Assembly (NCBI GenBank): GCA_012727895.1
Contig: JAAYGG010000107.1
Span: forward strand, 1-36,146
Source: Bacillota bacterium
Lineage (GTDB): Bacteria; Bacillota; UBA4882; UBA10575
DNA: 36,146 nt
Direction of reading: 5' to 3'
Positions 23,115 through 31,808 of this stretch are shown here, piece after piece. The notes beneath the pieces are model-generated. The model was not told where the DNA came from, did no database searches, and was given only the letters and a program-made list of their open reading frames with translations. The position numbers and the translations under genes were made by a program. Numbering within the stretch: position 1 is the stretch's first letter; every line of letters begins with the position of its first letter.

Positions 23115-25469
23115 TTATTCTTCAGCCTGGTCCGCTCCGGGTTCTGCCGCCGTTTCCCCGGCAGCAGCCTCCCCGGTCTGGGAAAGTTCGACTTCGACAG
23201 AGACAGGAGCGGACGCCTCCTTTTCCGGGACGGCGGCGCCAGTCTCCGGGCTGGCATACTCCCCGGAGAGCAGGTAGGGAGTGATGACAATCACAAACTC
23301 CGTCTGCTCCTTGTTGGTGGCCTTGTAGCGGAAGAGGTTGCCGAGGAGAGGAATATCGCCCAACAGCGGGATCTTATTCACAGTCTCACTTTCCTGGGTT
23401 TGGATGAGCCCGCCGATGATGATGGGATCGCCGTCCCGCACCCGGACGGTGGCTTCCAGCGAGCGTTCGCTGGTGGCGGGGATCGGCGTCTCGTCGGCCC
23501 CGGCTAAGGAGTCGGGGGCGCTCTCCGTGATCCGCGGGTTAATTTCCAAAGTAATCTCCCGGCTGGCGGAGACCCATGGTATCAGGTTCACCTGGATACC
23601 GACGATCACCTCAACCAGGCGGGTCATTGTCTCCGTCTGGGTCCCTTCGCTCCCCGGGACAATGGTGGTTACCGCTACGGTCCGCGGGTAACGGGTGGTC
23701 ACATTGAAGTTGGCCTTGTGCCCGCTAAGGGTGGTGATCTGCGGGTTGGCCCATAGTTTTGCCTTCCCTTCCCGGACCATCGCCTCCAGTGTAGCCTTGG
23801 CCAGCCGTGCCGCAGCTGATCCGGGGAAGATGGTGTCGGTGACGACCAGTTGCAAAGACCCTTCTTTCCAGCTGAGAGTGGTTTTGTCCCCGGCGCTCCC
23901 TTCGCCGGCATCGGTGAGTCCGAAGTTAAAGGCGGATCTATCACTGAGCTGGACCACGATGATTTCAAAGAGGATCAACGGGTTTTGCAGGTCAATCTCT
24001 TCTATATACTGGCGGACCTGGTTGATCTGGATTGCCGAGCCGGTCACCGCCAGGGCGTTGGCCTCCTTAATCACCATGATGTCGGCCTTCGGGATCCGGG
24101 CGGGGAGCAGGGTCGCGGCGGTTTCCGCCTTCAGGTGTTTCAGGCGGATGATCTCGGTGGAGATCCGGTTTTCCGGGCGGTCGACTTCTTGCAGGTATTT
24201 GGCGAATAATTCATGGATCCTGTTACCGGCGGTGACCATCAACCCGTTCTGTTCCCGGAAAGGCAGGACATTGTTCCGCGGGAAGTGGGGGGGAAGGTTT
24301 TCGATGACATACTCGACCGCGGTATGCTTTAGCTGGTAGTAGCGGGATTCCAGCAAATCTCCGCTCTCCGGGCGCAGGTTGATACCGTCTCCGAAGATAT
24401 AGGCCTTTTCTTTTTTCTGAAAGATATAGGGGGTGCCCTGCAGGAGGTAGGAAAAGGCCTCTTCGAGGGTGACGCCGTCTAAAAAGACGCTGTTAATCAT
24501 ATACATAACATTGCTGTAGATGATCAGGTTTTCCCCGGCTTTTTGGGCCAGTTCTCCCAGGACCTCGTTGAGGGGGGCGTTCTTGATCGCCAGGGAGAAG
24601 AGTTCCCGTTCCTCGTCGTAGAAGATCTTGATATTCGGGTGGGCTTGCGCCCGGTAGACATACAAATGGTCGGGCCGGCGGTCAAATAAAAAACCGTGTG
24701 CGTCAAGGATGGTTGTGAGCGCCGTCAGGACCGGTAATTCTTTGAATTGGGCGCTAACGGGCCCGCGGACCTCGGGGCCGTAGAGGATATTGACCCCCGC
24801 CTCCCGGGAGATTGTGTCCAAAACCCGGGTAATATCCACATTTTCCGCCTGGAGCGTCAATAAGCCGTTGGCGTAATGGATCTGTAACCCGCCGACACCG
24901 GCCCAAGCCTGCGATTTCCTGCGAAAACGGAAGATATCTTTATCCGCCTGGAGTTCATAATCGGCGGAATCGGCCAAAAGCTGGAGCAAGGTGGAAAGAT
25001 CCACGGAATAAAGGGATAAAGTCACGACTTCGTAGGCGTCCGGGGGGTAAACGATATTCTTTTTTGTCAGGGAGACAATCTCCTTTAAGATCTGGTTCAA
25101 CGGGGCGTTATTGGCGGTAACGTTCAAAAATTCCCCGTCTGCTTCGATCTGAAGCAAGTGGGCGGGATCCGGCGAGATAAAATAGATATTATCCCGGTGC
25201 TCGACGATAAGCCGGTATTCCCGGGCCAAAAGGGCCAGGACTTCGTGGAAAGTCGCCTGTTTCAGTTGGATGGTCACTCTTCCCTGGACCGCCGGGTCGA
25301 CAAAGATATTGACTCCTTCCACTTCTGCCAAAGCCCGTAACACATCATGGAGGTCGGCGTTTTTGAAATCCAGATCCCTTGGCGCCTCGGCCCCAACCGC
25401 AGCGGGAAATAGAGCGATAAAAGCAAAGAGGATCAGAAGAACAGTCAAGGGTTTTGTCTTATGTAGCAC
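23115..25469 (-). CDS. gspD: Type II secretion system secretin, with four STN-like N-terminal modules
   Basis: 784 residues from the GTG at 25469, chosen because GAGGGG lies about ten bases upstream and the next residues form a clean signal peptide ending AVGA. The frame is open further upstream, to 25532, without a good site. Four STN-like modules occur at about residues 31-90, 102-175, 183-265 and 270-345 (DLHDVLRALAEVEGVNIFVD, APLNQILKEIVSLTKKNIVY, DITRVLDTISREAGVNILYG, APLNEVLGELAQKAGENLII). Two secretin N-domains follow at ~365-485. The C-terminal secretin domain (~490-760) carries EVIVGIQVNLIPWV, GDPIIIGGLIQT, VNKIPLLGDIPLLGNLFRYK and EFVIVITPYLL. Secretins form the outer-membrane channel of T2SS and type IV pili. 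The divergent gspE-C operon makes T2SS the better reading. The tail is acidic and Ala/Glu-rich, possibly for a pilotin-like contact. Confidence 0.93.
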   Translation of the reverse strand: MLHKTKPLTVLLILFAFIALFPAAVGAEAPRDLDFKNADLHDVLRALAEVEGVNIFVDPAVQGRVTIQLKQATFHEVLALLAREYRLIVEHRDNIYFISPDPAHLLQIEADGEFLNVTANNAPLNQILKEIVSLTKKNIVYPPDAYEVVTLSLYSVDLSTLLQLLADSADYELQADKDIFRFRRKSQAWAGVGGLQIHYANGLLTLQAENVDITRVLDTISREAGVNILYGPEVRGPVSAQFKELPVLTALTTILDAHGFLFDRRPDHLYVYRAQAHPNIKIFYDEERELFSLAIKNAPLNEVLGELAQKAGENLIIYSNVMYMINSVFLDGVTLEEAFSYLLQGTPYIFQKKEKAYIFGDGINLRPESGDLLESRYYQLKHTAVEYVIENLPPHFPRNNVLPFREQNGLMVTAGNRIHELFAKYLQEVDRPENRISTEIIRLKHLKAETAATLLPARIPKADIMVIKEANALAVTGSAIQINQVRQYIEEIDLQNPLILFEIIVVQLSDRSAFNFGLTDAGEGSAGDKTTLSWKEGSLQLVVTDTIFPGSAAARLAKATLEAMVREGKAKLWANPQITTLSGHKANFNVTTRYPRTVAVTTIVPGSEGTQTETMTRLVEVIVGIQVNLIPWVSASREITLEINPRITESAPDSLAGADETPIPATSERSLEATVRVRDGDPIIIGGLIQTQESETVNKIPLLGDIPLLGNLFRYKATNKEQTEFVIVITPYLLSGEYASPETGAAVPEKEASAPVSVEVELSQTGEAAAGETAAEPGADQAEE

Positions 25470-25842
25470 TTCATCCAGCCCCTCATAGAGAGATTCGTTC
25501 AGACATAGTTGATAAAAAGCGGGCAAGCGCATTAGAAAAAAAAAATAAACCGCTTCTTGCCATAATTATTTTCGCTCTTAATATTATTCTTTCAGGCGTC
25601 AGTTTTTCCTGCCGGGCAAAGGAAATAATTCACAGCTTCCCCGGCTTTCCGGCGCCGCCGGTTTCGCCCGGATGCCGCCGCCTCCCGGGGATCTCCCAGA
25701 TACAGCCGGCAAAGAAGAGGGGATCCTCATTTAGAAGCACGGCAGGAATCGGCGGGCCGGTATAGAAATTAAATTCTTATTAGTGGTATCGATATAAAAA
25801 TAAATACTTGGTGGAATCACCAATACCGGTTTGGAGGGTCCC
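25470..25842. other. Divergent intergenic region between gspD and gspE
   Basis: This 373-base gap separates the two halves of the T2SS locus and must hold promoters for both directions. AT-rich tracts occur at 25531-25600 and 25761-25807, separated by a GC-rich stretch. A TATAAA at 25793-25798 is a candidate -10 for gspE, with only a weak TTAAAT 18 bases upstream. I could not fix a promoter for gspD. A small inverted repeat lies just before the gspE ribosome binding site. No credible gene is seen here. Confidence 0.5.
25808..25823. promoter_or_regulatory. Inverted repeat TTGGTG-GAAT-CACCAA upstream of gspE
   Basis: Perfect 6-base arms (25808-25813 and 25818-25823) flank GAAT, ending nine bases before the GGAGGG ribosome binding site of gspE and downstream of the candidate -10. 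It could be an operator or a translational control hairpin for the whole secretion operon. It is short enough that chance cannot be excluded. Confidence 0.4.
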
Positions 25843-27582
25843 ATGCAAGTTCCAGGATCAACAGGCAAAGAGCAATCAAGCGATATGACCGCCCCGGTCT
25901 ATCTTGGCGAATTATTGGTGCGCAAAGGGCTAATCACCCCGGAGCAACTCCACTATGCCCTCGCCAAACAGAAGGAAACCGGTGAGTTTCTCGGTGAAAT
26001 CATGGTGAGGGAGGAGTTCCTCACGGAGAAAGCGCTAAAACAGGCCCTGGCAGAACAGTTGGGCCTTCCCTTTGTGGAACCGGCCGGGATGGACCTGGCG
26101 CCGGAGGTGATCGAGAGTATCCCCGCCCAACTGGCCCAGAAATACCGGGTGGTGCCGGTGGCAAAGAGCCGGGATGCAATCACCGTGGCCTGTGCCAACC
26201 CGATGGACTTGCCGCTTCTGGACAAGCTGAAGCGGGAGACCGGCGCCACGCTTAAACTGGCCGTAACCACAGGGGAGCAGATCGACCGGGCGCTGGAGAA
26301 GTATTATCACGAGCGGCTCCATAATGTCTCCGCGATCCTGGAGGAGATCAACGAGAAGGACCTGGCGCACCTGGCCATTGAATCCGGCGTGGAAATAACC
26401 GACCTGGACGCCATGCGGACCCTGGCCAACGAAGCCCCCATCATCCGGCTGGTCAATTTCTTCCTTGCCGAAGGGGTGCGCCTGGGGGCCAGCGACATTC
26501 ATTTTGAACCCTTTGAAAACGAGGTCAAATTACGTTACCGGATTGACGGCGTTCTTTACGAAAGGACCCCCCCGCCCCGCAACCTTTACCCGGCGTTGAT
26601 CTCCCGGATCAAGCTGATAGCCGGGATGGACATCACCGAAAAAAGGCTGCCGCAGGACGGGCGGATCCGGCTGCGCCTGACCGCCCAGGATCTGGACCTG
26701 CGGGTGGCGGTGGCTCCGACCCTCCACGGGGAAGAGGTGGTCATCAGGATCCTCAACCGGCAGAGTATCTTGCTGGATCTGGACGAATTGGGGATGGAGT
26801 CCATCCTGGAGCGGTTTGAGAGCCTAATCAACCTCTCCCACGGCATGATCCTGGTCACCGGGCCAACCGGTAGCGGTAAAACCACCACTTTGTACGCGGT
26901 TTTATCCCGGCTGAACCGGCCCGAGCGGAAGATTATCACCATTGAAGACCCGGTGGAATACGAGTTGCCAGGGGTCAACCAGATCCCGGTTAACCCGAAA
27001 CTGAACTTCGGTTTCCCGCAGGCCTTGCGGACGATTGTCCGGCACGATCCCGACGTGATCCTGGTCGGGGAGATCCGGGACCTGGAGACAGCGGAGATGG
27101 CCGTCCAATCGGCCTTAACCGGGCACCTGGTTTTCTCCACCCTACATACGAACGATGCGGCCACGGCCTTTACCCGCCTGGTCGATATGGAAGTCGAAGA
27201 GTACCTGGTGGCCTCGACCGTCCGCGGTGTCCTTGCCCAGCGGCTGGTCCGGCGGATCTGTCCCGACTGCCGGGTGGAGTACCAGCCAACGCAAAAAGAA
27301 GAAAGGATCCTGGCTAAACTTGCTTCGCCGCCGCCCGTCCTTTACCACGGCGCCGGGTGTGAAAGCTGTAACAATATTGGCTACCGCGGCCAACTTGGCC
27401 TCTTTGAACTGCTGGTGACGTCGCCGGCCATCGAGACCCTGGTGATGAAGAGGGCAAACAGTTCGCAGATCCGGGCCTGCGCGGTGGAGGAAGGCATGGA
27501 AACCCTGCGGGAAGACGGGTGGAAGAAGGTCCGTGCCGGTTTGACCACCATTGCCGAGGTGCTCCGGGTAACGCAGAGTTAA
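25843..27582 (+). CDS. gspE: Type II secretion system assembly ATPase
   Basis: 579 residues from the ATG at 25843, which has GGAGGG about six bases upstream; a TTG at 25831 overlaps that site and is rejected. Residues ~15-150 are a GspE N-terminal (MshEN-like) domain with YLGELLVRKGLITPEQLHYA and its repeat-like second half. The ATPase core has Walker A GPTGSGKTT at 340-348 (Lys346), an Asp box around EDPVEYELPGVNQ, Walker B ILVGEIRD with Glu410, and a His box GHLVFSTLHTNDA. A tetracysteine zinc motif is present, Cys473-x2-Cys476 and Cys506-x2-Cys509, as expected for GspE and PilB assembly ATPases. It powers pseudopilus assembly at the inner membrane together with GspF and GspL. It is the first gene of the ten-gene + strand secretion operon. 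Confidence 0.95.
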   Translation: MQVPGSTGKEQSSDMTAPVYLGELLVRKGLITPEQLHYALAKQKETGEFLGEIMVREEFLTEKALKQALAEQLGLPFVEPAGMDLAPEVIESIPAQLAQKYRVVPVAKSRDAITVACANPMDLPLLDKLKRETGATLKLAVTTGEQIDRALEKYYHERLHNVSAILEEINEKDLAHLAIESGVEITDLDAMRTLANEAPIIRLVNFFLAEGVRLGASDIHFEPFENEVKLRYRIDGVLYERTPPPRNLYPALISRIKLIAGMDITEKRLPQDGRIRLRLTAQDLDLRVAVAPTLHGEEVVIRILNRQSILLDLDELGMESILERFESLINLSHGMILVTGPTGSGKTTTLYAVLSRLNRPERKIITIEDPVEYELPGVNQIPVNPKLNFGFPQALRTIVRHDPDVILVGEIRDLETAEMAVQSALTGHLVFSTLHTNDAATAFTRLVDMEVEEYLVASTVRGVLAQRLVRRICPDCRVEYQPTQKEERILAKLASPPPVLYHGAGCESCNNIGYRGQLGLFELLVTSPAIETLVMKRANSSQIRACAVEEGMETLREDGWKKVRAGLTTIAEVLRVTQS

Positions 27583-27596
27583 GAAGAGGTGATCGC

Positions 27597-28796
27597 TTGC
27601 GGTTTTTCTATAAAGCGGTAGACGCCGCCGGAACCGTTCGCAGCGGCTACCGGACGGGGGAGAACCGGGAAGCCGTTTTTCGCCTCCTTAGAGAGGAAGG
27701 CCTATTCCCCCTTGAGGTGAAAGCCACCCATGGCAGGGGTTTGTCCTTCCGCCGCCGGGTGGGGAAGAAGGATCTGCTTGCCTTCACCCAGCAATTGAGC
27801 GGACTCCTGGATTCCGGGATCCAGCTGAGCAAAGCCCTGGAGATCATGACGCAACTGCTGGAGAAATCCGCCATCGGTCCGGTCGTCCGGGATATCCACC
27901 GTCTGGTGCAGGAGGGGGCCTCCTTCTCCCGGGCCCTGGAGACCCACAAGGAGGTCTTTGACCCCCTCTATATCAACCTGGTCCGGGCCGGGGAAAACAG
28001 CGGCCTCATCGCGCCGGTCCTGGATAAGCTGGCCCGCTCCCTGGAAGACGAGATTAAGTTGAAAGCCGACATTTTATCGCAGACTTTATACCCTACCCTG
28101 GTCACCGCGGTTAGCGTCGTCGCCATCTTTTTGCTTCTCCGGTATGTGGTCCCGAGGTTTGAAGGGTTCTTCCTCCGCTTCGGCGGGGAGTTACCCTTGG
28201 TCACCAGGGTAATCCTGGCGCTCAGTCACGGGTTGACCCATTACGGCCTGCCGATCCTCGTTTTCCTTCTGGGTGCGGTGGTCGCAGTGTTCTTGTATTT
28301 CCATAGTGAACGGGGGAAATGGGCCTGGAGCCGGTGGGTGCTCCGCCTGCCTTTGCTGGGGCCCGTGGTTTTGCAGTTGAATATCGCCGGTTTCTGCCGG
28401 ATGCTGGGGATGATGCTGAAAAGCGGGGTCGCGCTCTTGGACGGCCTCGCGCTCCTCAAGACGACCATCGGCAATAAGGTGTTGGCCCGGATCATTGCCC
28501 AGGCCGAAAGCGAGGTCCGCAAAGGGGGAACCCTCGCCCGGTTCTTCGCCGGACAGGAAGAGATCCCCTTTTTAGTCACGCAAATGGCCGGCGTGGGGGA
28601 GGAAGCGGGCAACCTCGACGAGATGCTGGAGAAGATCGCCCGCCTCTATGAGGAGGATACCAGGAGAAAGATTGAGAACCTCATCTCGCTGGTGGGTCCG
28701 GTCCTCATTTTAATCCTGACCGGCGTGGTTTTCCTGATTGCCTTGGCCGTGTTGTTACCGGTGATGCAGATTGATTTTAATGCGCCGTTACGTTAA
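27597..28796 (+). CDS. gspF: Type II secretion system inner-membrane platform protein
   Basis: 399 residues from a TTG start at 27597, which has an AGAAGAGGTGA site and gives the family's expected length and N terminus (RFFYKAVDAAGTVRSGY). Two T2SSF domains are visible. The first (residues ~60-185) contains LLAFTQQLSGLLDSGIQLSK and DPLYINLVRAGENSGLIAPV; the second (~260-385) contains FCRMLGMMLKSGVALLDGLA and LVTQMAGVGEEAGNLDEMLE. Membrane helices lie at about 160-182, 208-232 and 365-388. GspF is the platform around which the GspE ATPase turns or pushes during pseudopilus assembly. The gene follows gspE after 14 bases and precedes the major pseudopilin, the canonical E-F-G order. Confidence 0.95.
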   Translation: MRFFYKAVDAAGTVRSGYRTGENREAVFRLLREEGLFPLEVKATHGRGLSFRRRVGKKDLLAFTQQLSGLLDSGIQLSKALEIMTQLLEKSAIGPVVRDIHRLVQEGASFSRALETHKEVFDPLYINLVRAGENSGLIAPVLDKLARSLEDEIKLKADILSQTLYPTLVTAVSVVAIFLLLRYVVPRFEGFFLRFGGELPLVTRVILALSHGLTHYGLPILVFLLGAVVAVFLYFHSERGKWAWSRWVLRLPLLGPVVLQLNIAGFCRMLGMMLKSGVALLDGLALLKTTIGNKVLARIIAQAESEVRKGGTLARFFAGQEEIPFLVTQMAGVGEEAGNLDEMLEKIARLYEEDTRRKIENLISLVGPVLILILTGVVFLIALAVLLPVMQIDFNAPLR

Positions 28797-28825
28797 AAAC
28801 AGCAAGAAGGAGGAGAAGGAGAGAA

Positions 28826-29317
28826 ATGGGAGAGATTAAACGGCGGAGGGGCCGCGCGCGTACGGGCGAAGAAGGTTTTACCCTCCTGGAGATCGTGGCT
28901 GTCCTCATTCTGGTGGCGGCGCTTCTTGCCCTGGTGGGGCCGCCAATTATGAAACGGTTGGATGACGGCAGGGTGAAAACCGCCCAGGCGCAGCTGGCCA
29001 TGTTAAAAAGCGCCCTGGACTTCTACAGGCTTGACATAGGGACCTACCCCAGCACTGAAGAGGGGTTGCGCGCCCTTGTCCGGAAACCGGAGGGGGCTTC
29101 CCCCCGCTGGCAAGGGCCTTATCTCGACGGGGCCCTGCCGGTAGACCCGTGGGGCAACCACTACGTTTACCGCTACCCCGGGGAGCGGAACCCGGAGAGC
29201 TTTGACCTTTACTCGCTGGGGGCCGACGGACAAGAGGGAGGAACCGGAATAAATGCCGATATCAGCCTGCCCGGGATTGAAGAAGAGGGTGTCTACGAAG
29301 GCCTCATGGATTACTGA
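28826..29317 (+). CDS. gspG: Type II secretion system major pseudopilin
   Basis: 163 residues. The ATG has a long AAGGAGGAGAAGGAG site. A basic 17-residue leader ends in Gly and is followed by FTLLEIVAVLILVAALLALV, the class III signal cut by prepilin peptidase between Gly17 and Phe18, with the conserved Glu at mature position 5. The C-terminal half has the features that separate GspG from type IV pilins: GTYPSTEEGLRALV, LPVDPWGNHYVYRYPG, FDLYSLGADGQEGGTGINAD. This is the calcium-stabilised GspG fold and is the best single argument that the locus is a T2SS. It forms the shaft of the periplasmic pseudopilus. No prepilin peptidase gene is present in the window, so it must be encoded elsewhere. 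Confidence 0.95.
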   Translation: MGEIKRRRGRARTGEEGFTLLEIVAVLILVAALLALVGPPIMKRLDDGRVKTAQAQLAMLKSALDFYRLDIGTYPSTEEGLRALVRKPEGASPRWQGPYLDGALPVDPWGNHYVYRYPGERNPESFDLYSLGADGQEGGTGINADISLPGIEEEGVYEGLMDY

Positions 29318-29756
29318 AAGGGAGGCCGGTTTCACTCTCCTGGAGATCGTGGCCGTTCTCTTGCTCGTGGTTTTATTGGCTTCCCTGGTTTTTCCCCATT
29401 TTGACCTGGCTTACTCCAGGTGGCAGGAGAACACCGCCCTTTTACAGATCCTCCGGGATCTGAAGGAAGCGGAGAGCGAGGCGGCGGGGAAGGGCCGGGA
29501 TATGCGGCTGGTTTTCCTCCCCGGCAAGGAGTATTACCTGCTGGAGTTGGGAGGGACGCCGTTGCGCCGGCCGCTGCCCGGGCTTATCCTGGCCGGGGAA
29601 GAGGAGGCGGAGGATGAGAAGACGGTCATTAAATTCGGGAAAGAGACCCCGGAAGAGCAGGAGGTTGTTTTTCTGGGGGCCAGGGGCCGGGTTTACCGGG
29701 TGCTGGCGGCAAAGGGCCGGCCGCCGGAGATCCTTGTTGACGGTGAAGGCGGGTAA
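29253..29756 (+). CDS. gspH: Type II secretion system minor pseudopilin GspH-like
   Basis: Up to 167 residues from the ATG at 29253, which has GGGAGG about 11 bases upstream and lies inside the end of gspG; a GTG at 29289 is a plausible later start giving a shorter leader. The prepilin signal is AGFTLLEIVAVLLLVVLLAS, with cleavage after Gly and Glu at position 5. The remainder is a small beta-rich domain (ENTALLQILRDLKEAESEAA, MRLVFLPGKEYYLLELGG, EQEVVFLGARGRVYRVL), as in GspH/FimT-type minor pseudopilins. It is assigned as H from its place between gspG and gspI and from its size. Minor pseudopilins form the tip and start pseudopilus assembly. Confidence 0.85.
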   Translation: MPISACPGLKKRVSTKASWITEREAGFTLLEIVAVLLLVVLLASLVFPHFDLAYSRWQENTALLQILRDLKEAESEAAGKGRDMRLVFLPGKEYYLLELGGTPLRRPLPGLILAGEEEAEDEKTVIKFGKETPEEQEVVFLGARGRVYRVLAAKGRPPEILVDGEGG

Positions 29757-30105
29757 TCCCGCGGGCAAGGCCGGTTTTACCCTGCTGGAAGTGGTGGCGG
29801 CCCTGGTGCTGTTAGGTGTCTTCCTCAGCCACCTGCTGCCGGCCTTTACGCAACTGGCGGCTTTCCAGGGGCAGGTGGCCGCCGAGACCGAAGCCCTTGT
29901 CCTGGCCCGGGGAAAACTGGAGGAGATTGTCGCCGGCGGGGAGAGGGGCCGGGAGGGACGGTTCCCGGCGCCCTGGGCCCATTATTCCTGGAGTTACCAG
30001 GTGGAAAGACCCGCCGGGCGCCTGGTCCGGCATACCCTCAAACTCCGTTGGAGGGGGTTTTTTGGTGAGCGCGAGGTTACCGTCGCCCGGCTGGAAGCGG
30101 AGTAA
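29737..30105 (+). CDS. gspI: Type II secretion system minor pseudopilin GspI-like
   Basis: 122 residues from a TTG at 29737, set six bases after GGAGA; TTG 29734 and GTG 29743 are near-equivalent alternatives. The frame is open upstream, but that segment is the antisense-like shadow of gspH. The leader is LTVKAGNPAGKAG followed by FTLLEVVAALVLLGVFLSHL, with the usual Glu5. The short mature domain (LVLARGKLEEIVAGG, HYSWSYQVERPAG, TLKLRWRGFFGEREVTV) fits GspI, which in known systems forms the tip complex with GspJ and GspK. It overlaps gspH upstream and gspJ downstream, so the minor pseudopilins are translationally coupled. Confidence 0.87.
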   Translation: MTVKAGNPAGKAGFTLLEVVAALVLLGVFLSHLLPAFTQLAAFQGQVAAETEALVLARGKLEEIVAGGERGREGRFPAPWAHYSWSYQVERPAGRLVRHTLKLRWRGFFGEREVTVARLEAE

Positions 30106-30679
30106 GGCCTTTTCCCCAAGCAGCCGGGGTTTTACCCTTTTTGAGGTCCTGGTGGCTATCACCTTGACCGGCTTTATCATGCTGGGAATCTTAAACGTGC
30201 TCCAGAATACCGCCGCTTTTTCCCGGCGCAGCTATTCCCGGGGGGATGAGGAACGGGCGATCCGCCTCCTCACCCGCAGGCTGGAAGAGACCTTGAACTC
30301 CGCCTACCTCTGCCCGTATCTTGGGGTGGAGCTTACGCTCCTGCGCGGCGATACGCGGGGTTTCACTTTGCCGGTTTGCCGGGAAGGGGCGCCGGGGCGG
30401 GCCGGTTTTTTTCTCCGCGCCGGCGGCCTGGTTTACCAGTGGGAGGGAATCCGGGACGGGGAGGTAACGGAAGAGACCGTTATTGCCCGGCTGCCGGAAG
30501 CGGCCTTTTCCTACCTGGACGGGAAGACCGGCCTCTGGGTCTCTTACTGGCAGGAAGATTATTACCCGCGCCTGGTGCGCCTGCGCTTGAACTGGCGGGA
30601 GGCGGAAACGGGCGGAAGCGGCCCGCTTCCAGATATAATCATCCCGGTACTGGTGGGGACGGAGTATGGTATTGAATAG
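30065..30679 (+). CDS. gspJ: Type II secretion system minor pseudopilin GspJ-like
   Basis: 204 residues from the GTG at 30065, which has TTGGAGGGGG upstream. The leader is long (about 22 residues, ending SPSSRG) before FTLFEVLVAITLTGFIMLGI, a class III signal with Phe instead of the more common Leu at mature position 4 and the conserved Glu5. The mature part has SRGDEERAIRLLTRRLEETL, typical of GspJ, followed by beta-strand segments (VELTLLRGDTRGFTL, GGLVYQWEG, LWVSYWQEDYYPRLVRLRLN). The size agrees with GspJ (about 200 residues). It overlaps gspI by 41 bases and gspK by 14. The G of the leader is kept, so it should be a prepilin peptidase substrate. Confidence 0.88.
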   Translation: MSARLPSPGWKRSKAFSPSSRGFTLFEVLVAITLTGFIMLGILNVLQNTAAFSRRSYSRGDEERAIRLLTRRLEETLNSAYLCPYLGVELTLLRGDTRGFTLPVCREGAPGRAGFFLRAGGLVYQWEGIRDGEVTEETVIARLPEAAFSYLDGKTGLWVSYWQEDYYPRLVRLRLNWREAETGGSGPLPDIIIPVLVGTEYGIE

Positions 30680-31808
30680 AAAAAATAACGGCGCCGTTTT
30701 GCTAGCGGTAACTTGGGTTTTGCTAATCCTGACCGGGATCATGATTACCCTGGGCTACCAGGCGCAACTGGAAACCCTTCTCCTTACCGGGTATAGGGAA
30801 GAACTGGAAACGAGGGTAGCCGCCCGGAACCTGCTGCAGCTGGTGATTCACCGCCTGCAAAACGATGACAGCGATTACGACGCCCCGGGGACAATCGATT
30901 TCCCGTATGCTCTCGCCACTGAGTTGGGATATACCTACGCCGCTGAGGTGGAACTCTGGGACGAGGGAAGCCGCTTCAATCTGAACAATACTCCGGCCTA
31001 TATGTGGCGGTCCTTTTTCGATGATGCCCCGGACTGCTACACCTTTGTGCACCAGTGGTTTTTTTCCCGGGACGCCACCGCTTACGGTACACCGGCGGTG
31101 GTCCGGCAGAATTACTTATTTGCCGTAGACGAGTTGGGGAAGTTGCCGGGGGCGGAGGCCATCGCGGCCTATGCGGACATGTTCCGCTCGGAACTTACCG
31201 TCTACAGCCCGGCCCTCTTTTACCTGCTGGACGGGGAGACCTTCCTTGCCCTCCTTAAACGGACGGGCGAAGATTACGGCGCCTCGCTTGAGATGGCGAT
31301 GATTGACGCTTTTAACAGGAACCGCTGGGACGCCATGTACCAGGCGGGCCTCTTTGAACTGGTCGGTAGACTAGGTCTCCCGGTCTTCCCGGACATAGCG
31401 AAGCTGGAACCTTTCATCACCACTGAGGGCTTTTTGAACCCGAATTTCATCAGCCCCCGGCATTTGAACGCCGTGATTGGCGCGCCGCCGGTAAACAGTG
31501 TCCGGCTCTATGAGTTGAAGACGATCCAGGAGACCACCCCTTTTACCGGGTGGGAATATTTCAACGCCTATCTTCAGGAGGTATACGGGGAGAATTACTC
31601 GCCCTTTGTCCGCCTCTATTTCACCTTCAAGACCCGGATCTGGGGGGTCCGGATCCGGATGATGGGCGCAACCGGGGCGAATTATACTTTGACCGCCATT
31701 TTAGAAAGGAGCAGGGAAAAAGCGTTGACATCCTGGGCGGTCAGGATCCTCTCCTTGCAGGAGGAATGGGTGGCGGCTAGAGGAGGAGGGACCGGTGTTG
31801 ATGAATAA
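30666..31808 (+). CDS. gspK: Type II secretion system minor pseudopilin GspK-like
   Basis: 380 residues, the largest pseudopilin, starting at an ATG inside the end of gspJ. The short basic leader MVLNRKNNG is followed by AVLLAVTWVLLILTGIMITL, the GspK-type hydrophobic segment, in which position 5 is not Glu. The globular part has the GspK signatures DEGSRFNLNNTPAYMW and a helical region resembling the GspK saposin-like domains. GspK caps the pseudopilus with GspI and GspJ. The loss of Glu5 is normal for this subunit and argues that it is the tip protein. Downstream it ends inside the ribosome binding and start region of the GspL-like gene. Confidence 0.88.
   Translation: MVLNRKNNGAVLLAVTWVLLILTGIMITLGYQAQLETLLLTGYREELETRVAARNLLQLVIHRLQNDDSDYDAPGTIDFPYALATELGYTYAAEVELWDEGSRFNLNNTPAYMWRSFFDDAPDCYTFVHQWFFSRDATAYGTPAVVRQNYLFAVDELGKLPGAEAIAAYADMFRSELTVYSPALFYLLDGETFLALLKRTGEDYGASLEMAMIDAFNRNRWDAMYQAGLFELVGRLGLPVFPDIAKLEPFITTEGFLNPNFISPRHLNAVIGAPPVNSVRLYELKTIQETTPFTGWEYFNAYLQEVYGENYSPFVRLYFTFKTRIWGVRIRMMGATGANYTLTAILERSREKALTSWAVRILSLQEEWVAARGGGTGVDE

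Noticed and set aside
25454-25765. 103-codon + strand frame between gspD and gspE
   Set aside because: It overlaps the gspD start and signal peptide on the opposite strand and has no clear ribosome binding site or domain; the composition shift across it looks non-coding.
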